Positions 22,736 to 34,571 of a stretch of DNA of 64,000 nucleotides are shown here, in pieces. Position numbers and translations under genes: made by a program. Each line of letters opens with the position of its first letter. Position 1 is the stretch's first letter. Origin of the DNA: Semisulcospira habei (lineage: Eukaryota; Mollusca; Gastropoda; Semisulcospiridae); assembly GCA_036245525.1 (NCBI GenBank), contig BTPG01000006.1:96480585-96544584 (forward strand), given 5' to 3'. Under the pieces are notes generated by a model that worked only from the letters and a program-made list of their open reading frames with translations, had not been told where the DNA came from and did no database searches.

Positions 22736-23712
22736 TAAATCAGTCATACACGTGAACCATTATGGCTTTGCCTTTCTTGTTTACCTATTTCCTAATCCCC
22801 GGTCACCCTCACCTTTGAGAGAGGTCACTCAAATTGGTATGTTTTAGAAAGGTCTTGCAACAAAAGTATCCTTGGACCAAGTTTGAAGACTATTGCTTGA
22901 ATAGTCTCTGAGAAAGTGCCAACATTAAAGTTACCACAGACAACGGCGAACAGATGAACCACCACTGGCCCAGAAGATACTCACTTTTACTTCGCACGTG
23001 AGCCAAAAATCAAAAGTGTAATTGCCGAGTCAACCCAGAAAATATATAGGCATATAATTAAGTGCAATATAACCTTTGGTAATATGTATGATTAATAACC
23101 TCATATGCATGCAGCCACTGATAGGTACTTTAAAGTACTGGTGGTTGTATTGCACAAGAGGGTTAATCTGTGATCTTGGTTCTGCAAGCCTTGGTGTTGA
23201 AGCCTCAGGAATGTGAGCATAGGTGTTTACATATGTACAGGTCAGTCTCAGAATGGCACGCTTCAGTATACTGCAGAATTGGATATAGGACACTCAGGTC
23301 TCAGTCTCCCACAGGGACGCCTGGTGAGCCTTTGGGTCAACGTCGGCCTTAGCTTGCCCGCGCACAGCCATGCGTGGGCCAGCAAAGGTTGACATTGACA
23401 CGAGGACCTTTGGCTTACCAAATGTTTTTCTTCACAAGTCTATGTAAATTCCAGCACTGCAATAACGTAATCTCCTAATAGCCTGACTGTGGCTTCAGGG
23501 CACCACAAGATACTGAGGCTGACGTGTGTAAAGTGATGCAAGAGAAAGACTTGTGATTTTGGTGTTGTGCTTTTGCTGCATGGTGTACACATGATTTTTT
23601 TTATTGTAACATATCAGGGTTTGTGCTAAAAACTGCTATGTATATAATTATAGATATCATCATTTTGAGCTCTTTCTGCCCTGACAGTAGTGGGAGATGA
23701 ATCAACCATAAT

Positions 23713-23897
23713 TAACCAATTTAGCCCCACGGATGCATTTGCCAAATTTGGGAGGTGTCACCTAACGATTATATATATATATCAGTTGTAGGAAATGGAT
23801 CAACCATAATTCAGGCACCAAGCTAATCTGGCACTACCTTTGAATTATCATGGTTGATCTATCTCCTGCTGTAGGATGTTGGGGCTAAATGGGTTAA
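23713..23897. mobile_element. Family A MITE, reverse orientation
   Basis: It runs from TTAACCAATTTAGCCCC to GGGGCTAAATGGGTTAA. The left hairpin arm is shortened, and the right arm (ACTACCTTTGAATTATCATG) is kept. Confidence 0.7.
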
Positions 23898-24459
23898 TTA
23901 AGTCATCAGGAACAGTCAAGGAAAACTTTGAGATATATGCTTAATGTTGCCTTCACCAGGCAATAGATACCTTCACTGATTTTGATTAGCAGTCACAAAT
24001 TATCCAAAAGTTGCATAATTACATTGTATTATATGAAGTATAAGCTGTAAAAATTTCAATGTTATATAAATATTATGGTGACAAATTTTGTCAAGTCATA
24101 TTTGACATGTTTAAAGTGATCTGCTCCATGGCAGACTTTCCTAAAATTCACGGTCACACCGGGTTATTAATTTTGTTGTGACTAAACAAAGACTTATCTA
24201 CCCTTCTTTTCACAAGCTGTGTGAATAGTCACATGTAATGGAAGTTTTCAACTGTCCTGTATGCGCATCGGGTGAAGGCTCCTGGGTACAAAGGAGAACA
24301 GCAGACAAGTCTTTCATTTGACAACATTCAGACTTGGTAACGCAAGTCAGCCCTTTTGTGAAACATTATTGTAAGACACACTACAGTAAGAAATGTGAAG
24401 GAGAGTCTGCACACTATTAACCCTTATCATTCTGATACACCCATTCCTTGAAATACATT

Positions 24460-24545
24460 TCACTGATAGTTCAAGGGTACTGCCAGAATAGCTTGGCACC
24501 TCGGGTGCCATTAAGCTATTCTGGCACCACCCTTGAACTAAAACA
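24460..24545. repeat. Palindromic hairpin (family B)
   Basis: Arms TAGTTCAAGGGTACTGCCAG and CTGGCACCACCCTTGAACTA face each other around a GGCACCTCGGGTGCC centre. Confidence 0.7.
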
Positions 24546-24828
24546 ATTGATCTATCTCCTAATCTGTAATGTAGCCTTCATAGGACAATAAACAAATTTT
24601 ACAAAATCCGCCTGATGATGTAATGGATTAATCTGGCCCCATAAACCATAGTTTATATGTATTTACAAAACCAGAATCTCATCCCTTGTTGCTGTCGGGA
24701 TGTTACGCAATGTACAACCAACAGAATCTCATCCTTTATTTTATCCTTATCCTTTATTTTATTTCCAGATCCTAGCAACTCATTCTGGAGTGACCTGAAA
24801 AGCATCATGTTCAAGTTAAAGGAATTGA

Positions 24829-24925
24829 CTCAACCGTGATGATTCAAGGGTAGTGTCCGAGTAGCTTGGCACCGCAAGGTGCCAAGCTACTCAGACACCA
24901 CCATTGAGTTATCATGGTCGAGTCG
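24829..24925. repeat. Palindromic hairpin (family B)
   Basis: The arms begin CTCAACCGTGATGATTCAAG and its inverse, around a GGCACCGCAAGGTGCC centre. Confidence 0.7.
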
Positions 24926-25524
24926 ATTATCTCCTGTAGTTGGCACTGGAACTGGAAGGAGTAAAAATAAAATGCATTTAATGAAATTTTGAATACAAAT
25001 CATTTATGCAGTCTGCTTATGGGATGTGTTGTGAAATGTTGCTTTTAGAATTCTATCAGCTTTATGCTTTCTGTTCTGACATTTTTGCCTGTGTATTATA
25101 CAGTGTATATGTATATTATTTTCACCTAACCAGAATAAACGCCATAATTGTGAAGGATTGTTATCTTGTCCACAATAGTGTGTGCATGCACACGCGTGTG
25201 TTTCATTGGTGCATGTGCGTGTAAAAGTCAGGCCATCAATGCTTACACATAACTGATGTGAAATTTACATAGAATGCAGCGGCATGACAGTCTGACTGCC
25301 CGACAGCTGTCGTGCCTTTGCAAAACACACATGAAATTTGTTGATGTGGAAAATTTGACAAGACTAGAGTAAAGTAGCCCCATGGTGCATGAAGCCACTA
25401 GTACTGTAAACAGGGGAGTGGGGAGGTGTTTGTACTGCAACACTGCCTCTCTTCACTGTGTTTATTTAGGATTTTATGCAGACTGGCACACATTCAATAT
25501 TCTACCGGTATTATGGTTTTCTGT

Positions 25525-25783
25525 TCACTTTGGTATCAGTTTCAGCCCACTTAATCAAATTTCAAATACAAACGATTTTGAATTTCCAAAAAACTACAGT
25601 AGCTCGCTTGAGCTTGCCCTTAGCACCACGTGAATGTTCTGTGTTTATGTACAGTGTGTGAGTGAATGCGCGTGATTCACGTGAGCGTGCTTGTTGGGTT
25701 CAGTTCGCGGCGGCGCTTTGAGCCGATTTTCAATTGGGATAAAGCGCCTATTTAATGCGCTTATTATTATATTATTATTATTA
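25525..25783 (+). mobile_element. SINE, 5'-truncated copy
   Basis: It matches the minus-strand SINE at 4.35 kb over ~255 bp with few differences, from CACTTTGGTATCAG to AAAGCGCCTATTTAATGCGC and an (ATT)n tail. The tRNA-derived head is missing. Confidence 0.8.
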
Positions 25784-26022
25784 CATGCAGCGCAGGCCCA
25801 TCCTGAGACAGAGTCACTGCTTTCAGCATGTTAAGCAAATACAACCAACCAATCTTCATCGTGGTTTGGCAGTAAACTAATAATCCAAGTGTGCAAAAGG
25901 TCATCAACTGCTGTGCACAGGCCGCTTCTGGCTGATGTCGGCCCACTAGCTTTTCTTGCACTGGGATTGTAATTAACCTTCTTGTGCATCTATTCGCTGT
26001 CAACATGTGGGGTGATTTCACT

Positions 26023-26216
26023 TTAACCCTTTTAGCCCAGATCCCTACAGCAGGAGATGGCTTGACCATGATAATTCAAGGGTAATTTCAGGTGCCAAGC
26101 TAAGCTGGCACTACCCTTGAATTATCATGGTCAAGCCATCTCCTGCAACTGGTACATAGTCATTAGGCAACACCTCCGAAATCTGAAAAATGGGACCTTA
26201 GGGATAAAAGGATTAA
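26023..26216. mobile_element. Family A MITE
   Basis: It runs from TTAACCCTTTTAGCCC to GATAAAAGGATTAA. The interior hairpin has long arms (GATGGCTTGACCATGATAAT and its inverse) with a deletion near the centre. It lies just past the MTRF1L stop codon. Confidence 0.7.
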
Positions 26217-26368
26217 ACAGTACCACTGTGCAGTGAAATCGCCCGACATGTTGACAGTATTTTGGCTATGCTCAGGCTATTATTAGTAATCTTCTTGTGC
26301 ATGCGGCCACCGGTAAAGTTTACAGTACCAGCGGCTGCTTGCACACAGGGGTTAAGCCATTGAAACTA

Positions 26369-26648
26369 TTACTTCTGCTTGTGATCGTCCATAAATTCTG
26401 TCACCATGGCATGCAGAATCTGAAGCCGTGATTCTGTCATCATGGTATGTATCATATCTTCTAACATGGCTCCTCCCGACATAAACAATGCAATGTTGAA
26501 CAGAGTGGTAGGGCCCCGGTGGTCTGTGATGCGATCCTGACTGTAGTTGTAGGTTCGAATCTTTTCTGAGCGCCCCGCAGACCCCACTTGTAACTTTCTC
26601 TTGGAACGCAGTGCAGCTTCTTGCTCCTCCACCTGCCTCTGATACAGC
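26369..26648 (-). CDS. MTRF1L: MTRF1L exon 7 (C-terminus and stop)
   Basis: This last coding exon follows an acceptor (TGTGTGTGCAG|GCTG) and supplies 92 residues. It continues the frame of exon 6 exactly: AG|G makes the Arg before L-Y-Q-R-Q. It contains the conserved release-factor block G-S-A-G-R-S-E-K-I-R-T-Y-N-Y, then Q-D-R-I-T-D-H-R, which lies after the GGQ domain in class I factors. It ends with a C-terminal helix and TAA at 26,369. The protein hydrolyses peptidyl-tRNA on mitochondrial ribosomes at UAA/UAG codons. The intron before it is 15.07 kb and holds most of the LINE and satellite material of the window. Confidence 0.92.
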
Positions 26649-26873
26649 CTGCACACACAGGGCGACAAAACACAGTTCAGCCTTGGCATTATCTTCATCA
26701 GAATACTGTGAAATCGGATGCAACACAGTCAGATCTGTGGCTCCAGTGTAGATAACCATGCAATGACCCAAAAAATACTTTGGCCGATTCCTGCCTTAGT
26801 TGGCCTGCACGCAGCTGTGTAAGCCAAATAAGCCTGGAGTCGGCCAGGGGACCTTCTGCTTATTGTGTTTTTA

Positions 26874-29168
26874 CTTACTTACTTACTTACTTACGCCTGT
26901 CACCCCTACCCGGGTATAGGCCGTCGACGAGAGACCTCCAGCAACTCCTGTCCTGTGCTTCTCCTTCGATTCTACTCCAGGTGGTTCCCAGTCTCTTGAT
27001 GTCTGCTTGGAGGTCTCGACGCCAGGAGTTTCTCGGCCTACCTCTTTTCCTCTTTCCCTGGGGGTTCCATGACAATGCCTGCCTAGTGATACTGGAAGCT
27101 GGCTTTCTCAGACTGTGACCGATCCATCCCCATCTTCTTCGCCCAATTTCATTCTCTGCTGTTATCTGCTCTGTTCTCTCCCAGAGTCTGACGTTGCTGA
27201 TCTTCTCTGGCCAGTGGATTTTCAAAATTCTTCTAAGGCAACTGTTCATGAAGGTCTGTACTCTGTTGACTGTGGTTTTTGTCAATCTCCATGTCTCTGC
27301 TCCATATAGGAAAACTGCTTTTACATTGGAGTTGAAAATCCGGACTTTGGTGTGTTGTGACAGCTCTCTGGAACTCCACACTTTTTTCAACTGGAGAAAG
27401 GCTGCTCTGGCTTTACCGATTCGTGCTCTGACATCTGCATCAGTGCCGCCTTTTTTGTCTATGATGCTCCCGAGATAGGTGAAGGACTCCACCTCCTCCA
27501 ACGGGGTGCCAGCAAGCAAGACTGGTTCTTCCCTGGTTGCGTTCAGCCTCATTGTCTTTGTTTTCTGTTTGTGAATGGTGAGGCCCACTTGGGACGAGAT
27601 GTCAGCAAGCCTCGTGGTCTTGTCCTGCATTTGTTGATGAGTGTGGGACAGTAATGCCAAGTCGTCTGCAAAATCGAGGTCGTCAAGCTGTGTCCACAGT
27701 GTCCACTGTATTCCACTTCGTCTGTGCTCTGTGGTCATCTTCATGACCCAGTCTATGGCCAGTAGGAAGAGGAACGGAGACAGCAGACACCCCTGCCTGA
27801 CACCAGTTCTGACCTGGAGCTCTCTGGTGAACTGCCCTTCGTGGATCACGCGACATGTCATGCCATCATAGCTGCTCTTGATCAGGCGGACGAGCTTTGT
27901 GGGTACACCGTAGTGTCGTAGGAGTCTCCACAGAGTATCTCGGTCCACGCTGTCAAATGCTTTCTCATAATCCACAAAGTTGACGTACAGCGGGGAGCTC
28001 CACTCCAGAGACTGTTCCACGATGATGCGGAGAGTGGCGATCTGGTCTGTACATGATCGGTTCTTCCTGAATCCTGCTTGCTGGTCTCTCAGCTGGGGGT
28101 CAACGGAGCTCTTCATTCTCTCTAGGATGATCCTGTTGAAGACCTTTCCTGGTACCGACAGCAAGGTGATTCCTCTGTAGTTGGAACACTTGCTGAGGTC
28201 GCCTTTCTTGGGAAGCTTGATTAGGTACCCCTCCTTCCAGTCGGCTGGCATCACCTCCTCTTCCCAGATCTTTCCAAACAGTGGGTACAGCATCTCAACT
28301 GTTGTCTCTAGGTCTGCTTTCAGAGACTCTGCTGGGATGCCATCTGGCCCTGCTGCTTTGCCATTCTTCAAAAATGCCACTGCTTTTCTGATCTCTTCCC
28401 GGCTGGGTCTGTCACAGCTGATGGGTAGGTCGCTCTCTGCCGGCTGGATGTCGGGGGGGTCGGGTGGGCTAGGTCTGTTCAGTAACTCTTCAAAATACTC
28501 AGCCCATCTGTCGAGTTGGTCTGCTCTGTCTGCAATAGGCTTGCCTTCTTTGTCTTTTACTGGTCTTTCTGTATGGCCATACTTACCCGACAATCTTCTG
28601 GTAATGTCGTAGAGCTGTTTCATGTTGCCGCTGCCTGCTGCCTTTTCTGCCTCTGCTGCCAGGCTGTCTGTGTAGGCCCTCTTGTCTGCCCTGATACTCC
28701 TCTTCACCTCGCGGTTGGCTTCCGAGTATTCCCCCTGTGCCCTTACTTTGGCTGCTCTCGTGCGACTGTTGTTGACCGCTGCTTTCTTCTGCTTCCTCGC
28801 TTCTATCTTCTTCAAGGTCTGTGCCGACAGCCAGTCCTTGTGGTGGTGTTTCCTGAACCCTACAGTGTCTTTGCAGGTTGAGTTCAGCGCCTCTCTAACT
28901 GCCTTCCATTGCTGCTCTGTGGTGACCACCTCCTCTTCATTTACTAGCTCCTGTAGCGCTTGAAACCGGTTGGACAGCACCAGTTTGAACTCTTCTCTAA
29001 CTCCAGTTTCTCTCAGGAGGCCTACATTATAGTGCTGTCTTCTTGTTGTCTCTGTGCGGCTTTTCTTTAGCTTGAGCTTCATTCTTAAGGTAAGCAGATG
29101 GTGGTCGGAGGCGACATCTGCTCCCCTCCTCACTTGAACATCTTGAAGGGATCTTCTAAATTTCTTGC
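26874..29168 (-). mobile_element. RTE-like LINE insertion, 5' truncated, 13-bp TSD
   Basis: The direct repeat TATTGTGTTTTTA occurs at 26861-26873 and 29169-29181, a perfect 13-bp target duplication. The 3' end is a (GTAA)n tail with almost no 3'UTR, as in RTE-type elements. The 5' end is truncated inside the endonuclease domain. The intact frame and perfect duplication suggest recent insertion. The target lies next to a palindromic family F end (AAGTCCCTTCTATAGAAGG). Confidence 0.9.
26887..29168 (-). CDS. RTE-like reverse transcriptase, partial polyprotein
   Basis: The frame is open over about 760 codons with no stop or frameshift. It starts inside the endonuclease C-terminus (R-S-L-Q-D-V-Q-V-R-R-G-A-D-V-A-S-D-H-H, where SDHH is the last catalytic motif). 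A basic linker follows, then the reverse transcriptase: K-A-A-G-P-D-G-I-P, N-Y-R-G-I-T-L-L, Q-A-G-F-R, Y-E-K-A-F-D-S-V, G-V-R-Q-G-C-L-L-S-P, and the active site F-A-D-D. A thumb and a C-terminal segment with G-K-R-K-R-G-R-P follow. The TAA stop is the first unit of the (TAAG)n tail. No ATG start is meaningful because of the 5' truncation. The product copies RNA at nicked target DNA; this copy lacks most of its endonuclease. Confidence 0.88.
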
Positions 29169-29181
29169 TATTGTGTTTTTA

Positions 29182-30165
29182 AGTCCCTTCTATAGAAGGG
29201 ACTTCTTAGGATGGGTCGCGGTGAAGTGAATTCAACATTATACCTACGACATTATAGGCGGGAATGCCTCAAACTTTGACCGCTGAAGTAACAAGATAAA
29301 CAATACAATCATGATTCGCTGCAGAACATACTTTTGGTGTGAGTGCGCATGTATGTGAACACGGTCTCCAAAATTTGTGTACGTACAACCTTAAAATAAA
29401 GGAAATGTTCCATTCAAGCAGTGCGTAAGAGAGATCATTATAAAATTGGATGTCTCATTAAAGAGTTAAATGGCTGTTTAAAGAAAACTGTAATTTTTGT
29501 CATATTTACTTGAAATTTTTGGATGAAGACATTGGATGAGTTCGTTAGCCAGCTTTGTACCTTTTCAATTTTTTCAAAAATTCTTTTCAGAAAAAATAAA
29601 AAAGTAAAAAAAACTTTGACTTCCGGAGAAACTTAGACAGTGATAGACGCAGCAAACTCATCATCATGCAGACATTGACACAATACACTAGATATGATGT
29701 AATTTCTCTCCCACACACACATGCATACATGCTCACTCGCACATACACACATAATGACACACTGACAGAAGAGCATACGAGTGTACATTAGTATATCATG
29801 TAGCTAGGTAAAGTCAACCTGACTTCACACAAATTAATAGCAAGAATGCAATTGTACCATGAAATTCTAGCTTTGTTACCATTGTTTTGTCATGTCTAGA
29901 GGCTGAAGGAAACTCATATCACATAACATCTAAAATTATGTCATAAAAAATTATGTTTTTTAAACCAATGGCGTGTATGCACTGTGCCCCTTATAAAGCT
30001 CACTGATGCATTGGCAAATCTGCCAGGCTGTTTCAATAGGTATTTCAACATCAGAATCTGGTTCAAGACAGCAGGTAAAGACCCTTGACACCAAGGACAG
30101 CTCTCATATAGAAGAGACTTCAAGGGTTATGGGTTCATTCCATTTTGTTCTTCATAAGTCTCCCG
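29182..30165. repeat. Family F fragments
   Basis: Parts at 29182-29640 (starting AAGTCCCTTCTATAGAAGGG) and 29985-30165 (with AGACCCTTGACACCAAGGAC and TCATATAGAAGAGACTTC) are inverse to blocks at 48.6, 47.8 and 49.5 kb. The stretch between them is AT-rich and shows no gene. Confidence 0.5.
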
Positions 30166-30180
30166 ATGTCAGTTTAGCTT

Positions 30181-31196
30181 AACACGAATGCCAATAATGC
30201 AGTGTGACTTTACACCTCCCGAGTATCGCAATATATTGAGGGTGAGAGTGCCAATAGTGCAGTCTGACTTTACGGCTCCCGAGTATCGCAATATATTGAG
30301 GGTGAGAGTGTCAATAGTGCAGTGTGACTTTACAGCACCCGAGTATCGCAATATATTGAGGGTGAGAGTGCCAATAGTGCAGTATGACTTTACAGCTCCG
30401 GAGTATCGCAATATATTGAGGGTGAGAGTGCCAATAGTGCAGTCTGACTTTACGGCTCCTGAGTATCGCAATATATTGAGGGTGAGAGTGCCAATAGTGC
30501 AGTCTGACTTTACGGCTCTCCCGATTATCGCAATATATTGAGGGTGAGAGTGTCAATTGTCCAGTCTGACTTTACGGCTCTCCCGATTATCGCAATATAT
30601 TGAGGGTGAGAGTGTCAATAGTGCAGTCTGACTTTACGGCTCTCCCGATTATCGCAATATATTGAGGGTGAGAGTGCCAATAGTGCAGTGTGACTTTACA
30701 GCACCCGAGTATCACAATATATTGAGGGTGAGAGTGCCAATAGTGCAGTGTGACTTTACAGCACCCGAGTATCGTGATATATTGAGGGTGAGAGTGGCAA
30801 TAGCGCAGTGTGACTTTACAGCACCCGAGTATCGCGATATATTGAGGGTGAGAGTGCCAATAGTGCAGTGTGACTTTACAGCACCCAAGTATCGCGATAA
30901 TATTGAGGGTGAGAGTGCCAATAGTGCAGTGTGACTTTACTGCACCCAAGTATCGTGATATATTGAGGGTGAGAGTGCCAATAGTGCAGTCTGACTTTAC
31001 GTCTCTCCCAAGTATCGCAATATATTAAGGGTGAGAGTGCCAATAGTGCAGTGTGACTTTACACCTCCCGAGTATTGCAATGTATTGAGGGTGAGAGCGC
31101 CAATAGTGCAGTCTGACTTTACGGCTCCCGAGTATCGCGATATATTGAGGGTGAGAGTGCCAATAGTGCAGTCTGACTTCACGGCTCCCAAGTATT
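30181..31196. repeat. Minisatellite, 60-62-bp unit, ~17 copies
   Basis: Each unit has GAGGGTGAGAGTGCCAATAG, GTGCAGTCTGACTTTAC and GAGTATCGCAATATATT. Early units are exactly 60 bp; later ones vary by 1-2 bp. Because 60 is a multiple of three, several frames stay open on both strands; these are not genes. The last unit is interrupted by a LINE, and its second half reappears at 34,478. Confidence 0.9.
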
Positions 31197-34100
31197 CACC
31201 ATCACCATCACAACTTCTTGAACGACCACACCTGTCCCAAGAAACATTACAACCCGTCTCAGTCTACATCAGCTCCAAGAGAATCACAAGCCATACTCAC
31301 CAGACTGGTAATGTATCTAACCTTATTCAGGTTCATCTTCAAGACACTACCAAAGTACCAGGTCAACTGTGCTTGGCACTGTTTAATGTGCGCTCAGTTG
31401 GTTGTGCCAAGAAGCGCTCTGAAGTGTGCGAGTTTGTTACCGACCATCATGTTGACATTCTGTTCTTAACAGAAACCTGGCTTCGTGCCTCAGGTGATGA
31501 GGCCAAATGTGCTGATCTTGCCCCATCTGGATACTCTGTGAATTCCTTCCCCCGCGATTCTCGTGGGGGTGGTATTGCAGTCGTCCTCCATGAAGCACTG
31601 CAGCCTTTTGCATCATTCTCAACGTCTTTTAGTTTCTCCCATGAGTCTTTTGAGCTTGTACAGTTTACTCTAGCTTTAACTCAGAAAACTGTTCATTTTC
31701 TGTGCCTCTACAGACCTCCGCCAAACCGCAAGAACAAATTAACTGATTCAATGTTTGTTGATCAATTTCATGATCTTCTCGATCACTGTAATTCTCTTGC
31801 TGGCAGTCTGATAGTCCTTGGTGACTTTAACATCCACTTTGACAATCAGAAGCACCACACCACCTCTGCACTCATGGACATTTTACACATGTTCAGTCTT
31901 TCACAAGTTGTCGACAAACCAACTCATAGACAAGGGCATACTATTGACTGGATCCTTCATAGATGTGACGATGATATCTTGTGCTCAGCACAGGTTTCTG
32001 ATGCAATATGTTCAGACCATTACTGTGTGATCAGTCATTTGAGGGCCATAGTCCCACCTCCAGTGCCTATGCTTACCACAGTGCGCAATGTTCGTGCCAT
32101 TGACAGACTAGCCTTCAAGGCTGACCTCGTTCAGTCACTGTCTCACCATCCTAGTCCTAGTGCCGAGGAGTTTGATTCATGTTTACGCACTGTCTTAGAC
32201 AATCATGCACCATCTTCAAAGCGTAAAAAGTCAGCTCATAGAATCAGCCCGTGGTATAGGTTTGTGAGCAAAGAGCTGCGTTCGGCTAAGCAGATGCGGC
32301 GCCAAGCTGAGAGAATGTGGTGCTCAACTAGGTTGACTGTTCACAAGCAGATATACACATGTTCTAAGAAGCATGTAAATGAGATTGTTCATGGAGCAAA
32401 ATCTTCGTTTTACAACAGGAAGATCAGTGAGTGCACAACAAGCAAAGAATTGTATAATGTGACCAATAAGCTTATGGTGAAGAAGACTCCATCACCTCTT
32501 CCCACTACATTTCCCCCATGCCAGCTGCCTCAGCTTTTTGCAGATTACTTTGTTGATAAAGTCCGCGAAATTCGTGATTCTCTGGATCTCATGCCCACTT
32601 CAGTTTTGTTCACCGAAAAACACTTTAGTGGAGAACCTCTCTCAGCCTTTGAACCTGTGCTAGAGGATGAGGTCAGAAAAGTGATCACAAACACTGCCCC
32701 CAAAACTTGTGAGTTAGACCCCATACCCACTCCCTTGTTGTACGAGTGCCTGGATGAAGTGTTGCCTGCCATTACACAAGTCATCAACAACTCTCTCTCC
32801 ACTGGTATTTTTCCTGAAAGGTTTCAAGACTGCACTTGTAAAACCCCTATTGAAGAAACCATCTTTAGACCCAAATGTACTGAAAAACTATCGCCCAGTT
32901 TCCAATCTTACATTTCTATCAAAGATTCTTGAGAAAATTGTCCTTGTTCAAACTTTAAAGCATGTCAACTCTAATAGTCTGTTCAGTGTATTCCAGTCTG
33001 CATATCGTCCCCATCGTAGCACTGAAACAGCTTTGCTGAAGATATTCAATGACCTGCTTTGTGCTTTGGACGAGCGTAAGATCACAGTCCTTGCTTTGCT
33101 GGACCTGTCCAGTGCGTTCGACACTATTGACCATGAAATTTTGCTGTGCCGTCTTCAATCTGTATTTGGCATCGAAGGCACAGTCTTGGCATGGTTTAGT
33201 TCATACCTGACTGAATGATCCCAGATTGTTTCTGTCGACGGCTGTCGTTCTGAGCCATCACCTCTTCGGTTTGGTGTACCCCAGGGCTCGGTCCTAGGAC
33301 CTGTATTGTTCTTACTGTATGTTCAGCCCCTGTCCGACCTGATTTGTAGTCGCTCCATTTCCCATCATGCATTTGCAGATGATACGCAGATGTACAAAAG
33401 TGATACTGTCGAGCGAGCTGTGAATGCCGTCCAAAGTATAAGCCAGTGCATTGACCATGTCAAATCATGGATGACCACCAACAAACTGATGTTAAATGAT
33501 GGCAAAACTGAAGCAATGTTGGTAGCTAATCCAAGATTATCTTCGTCCCTGCCTTTACCGTCATCATTGTCTGTGGATGGAACACTCATTGGCTTCTCTG
33601 CGAGTGTGAGAAACCTGGGTGTTACACTTGACAGCGAGTTATCTATGTCACAGCATGTCAGTGCAGTGTGTAGATCCGCTTATCTGGAACTTCGTCGTAT
33701 TAGTTCAGTTCGTCACCTGCTGACCGTGGAAGCCACTAAAACACTAGTTTGTGCATTTGTGCTGTCCAAGCTAGATTATTGTAACTCTTTGCTTTGTGGC
33801 TGCCCTCAGTATCTCATTGATCGCCTCCAAAAAATTCAGAACAATGCAGCCCGGCTTGTTGTGAGAGTCCGTAAGACTGAGCATGTCACACCCATCTTGA
33901 AGTCCCTTCACTGGCTACCTGTGTCCTCACGTATTCAATACAAAGTTATGTCAATCTATTTTAACTGCCTTTCAGGCACCAGCCCAGAATACTTGTCCTC
34001 TTTGCTGCATGTGTATACACCCTCTCGTGAGCTCCGCTCCTCTTCTGATAAACGGAAGTTGTGTGTACCTTCTGTCCAAACTAAAACATTTGGTCAGCGC

Positions 34101-34223
34101 ACTTTTGTTTATCAAGCCCCAGTGTTATGGAATACACTTCCTCTTGAGGTCAGAAACAGTGAGTCTGTCTCTGACTTCAAGAGGTCTTTGAAAACTCACC
34201 TCTTCAAGCTTTACTTTGAATAA
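31197..34223 (+). pseudogene. LINE endonuclease/reverse transcriptase, broken
   Basis: The first part has the APE-type endonuclease: L-F-N-V-R-S-V, L-T-E-T-W-L, Y-R-P-P, G-D-F-N-I-H, and S-D-H-Y. The reverse transcriptase follows with N-Y-R-P-V-S-N-L, S-A-Y-R-P, L-D-L-S-S-A-F-D-T-I-D, G-V-P-Q-G-S-V-L-G-P and F-A-D-D-T. The C-terminal block runs to T-H-L-F-K-L. A one-base frameshift lies at about 32,820-32,825, so the frame changes before K-T-A-L-V-K-P. A TGA at 33,216-33,218 lies where related elements usually have an Arg codon, consistent with C-to-T decay at CpG. The remainder is intact, so decay is recent, but this copy cannot make one full protein. Confidence 0.85.
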
Positions 34224-34477
34224 CTGCCAGTGTTTGATGCCTTAGTTGTAGTTCTGCAATCCTCCTTGTTTAGACTGACTGTTAATTAGAATATAAATTA
34301 TTATGTATGTATTGTTGTTTAGTTTATTGTAAAAGTGGTGTGTTCGGGCATTGTGCTTTGTTTGTTATGTGCATATGTCATTGTATTTTTATTTTTGTGT
34401 ACAGATTGTAAAGCGCTTAGAGCTTTTGAGTAAGATTAAGCGCTATATAAATACTCATTATTATTATTATTATTATT
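31197..34477 (+). mobile_element. CR1/L2-like LINE inserted in the minisatellite
   Basis: The element lies between ...CCAAGTATT (minisatellite) and GCAATATATTGAAGGTGA (rest of the same unit). It encodes endonuclease and reverse transcriptase and ends with a TAAAGCGCTTAGAG...GCGCTATATAAAT block and (ATT)n. The start is probably 5' truncated near the endonuclease N-terminus. The clade call rests on the endonuclease type and C-terminal block only. Confidence 0.85.
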
Positions 34478-34571
34478 GCAATATATTGAAGGTGACCTGT
34501 AATCAAAAACACATGAGCCCTTGGGCAGAAGTTTCTTTTAATGCTTTGGGGGTTATCCTCCAAGTCTATAC

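Larger units (their letters stand above)
19905..23000. repeat. Cluster of ~157-bp-unit elements in both orientations
   Basis: At least three copies of the 16.2-kb element lie here. One is truncated (19915-20166); one is reversed from GGCTCACGTGCGAAG at 20172 to a TATACGTGAGCC end near 21150. Further units follow from 21,170 to 22,990, ending in TTCGCACGTGAGCC. Units carry the landmarks GGTATCTTTGTACCAAGTTT or their inverse. A family F copy and a LINE fragment are inserted. Confidence 0.65.

Noticed and set aside
26780..28963. Several plus-strand frames of 60-143 codons
   Set aside because: They are antisense shadows of the minus-strand RTE-like reverse transcriptase.
30169..30949. Repeated-sequence proteins on both strands
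   Set aside because: They are the 60-bp minisatellite read in its three-periodic frames; both strands are open for the same reason.
30181..31190. CRISPR array
   Set aside because: Units are contiguous 60-62-bp tandem repeats without unique spacers, in a eukaryotic genome.
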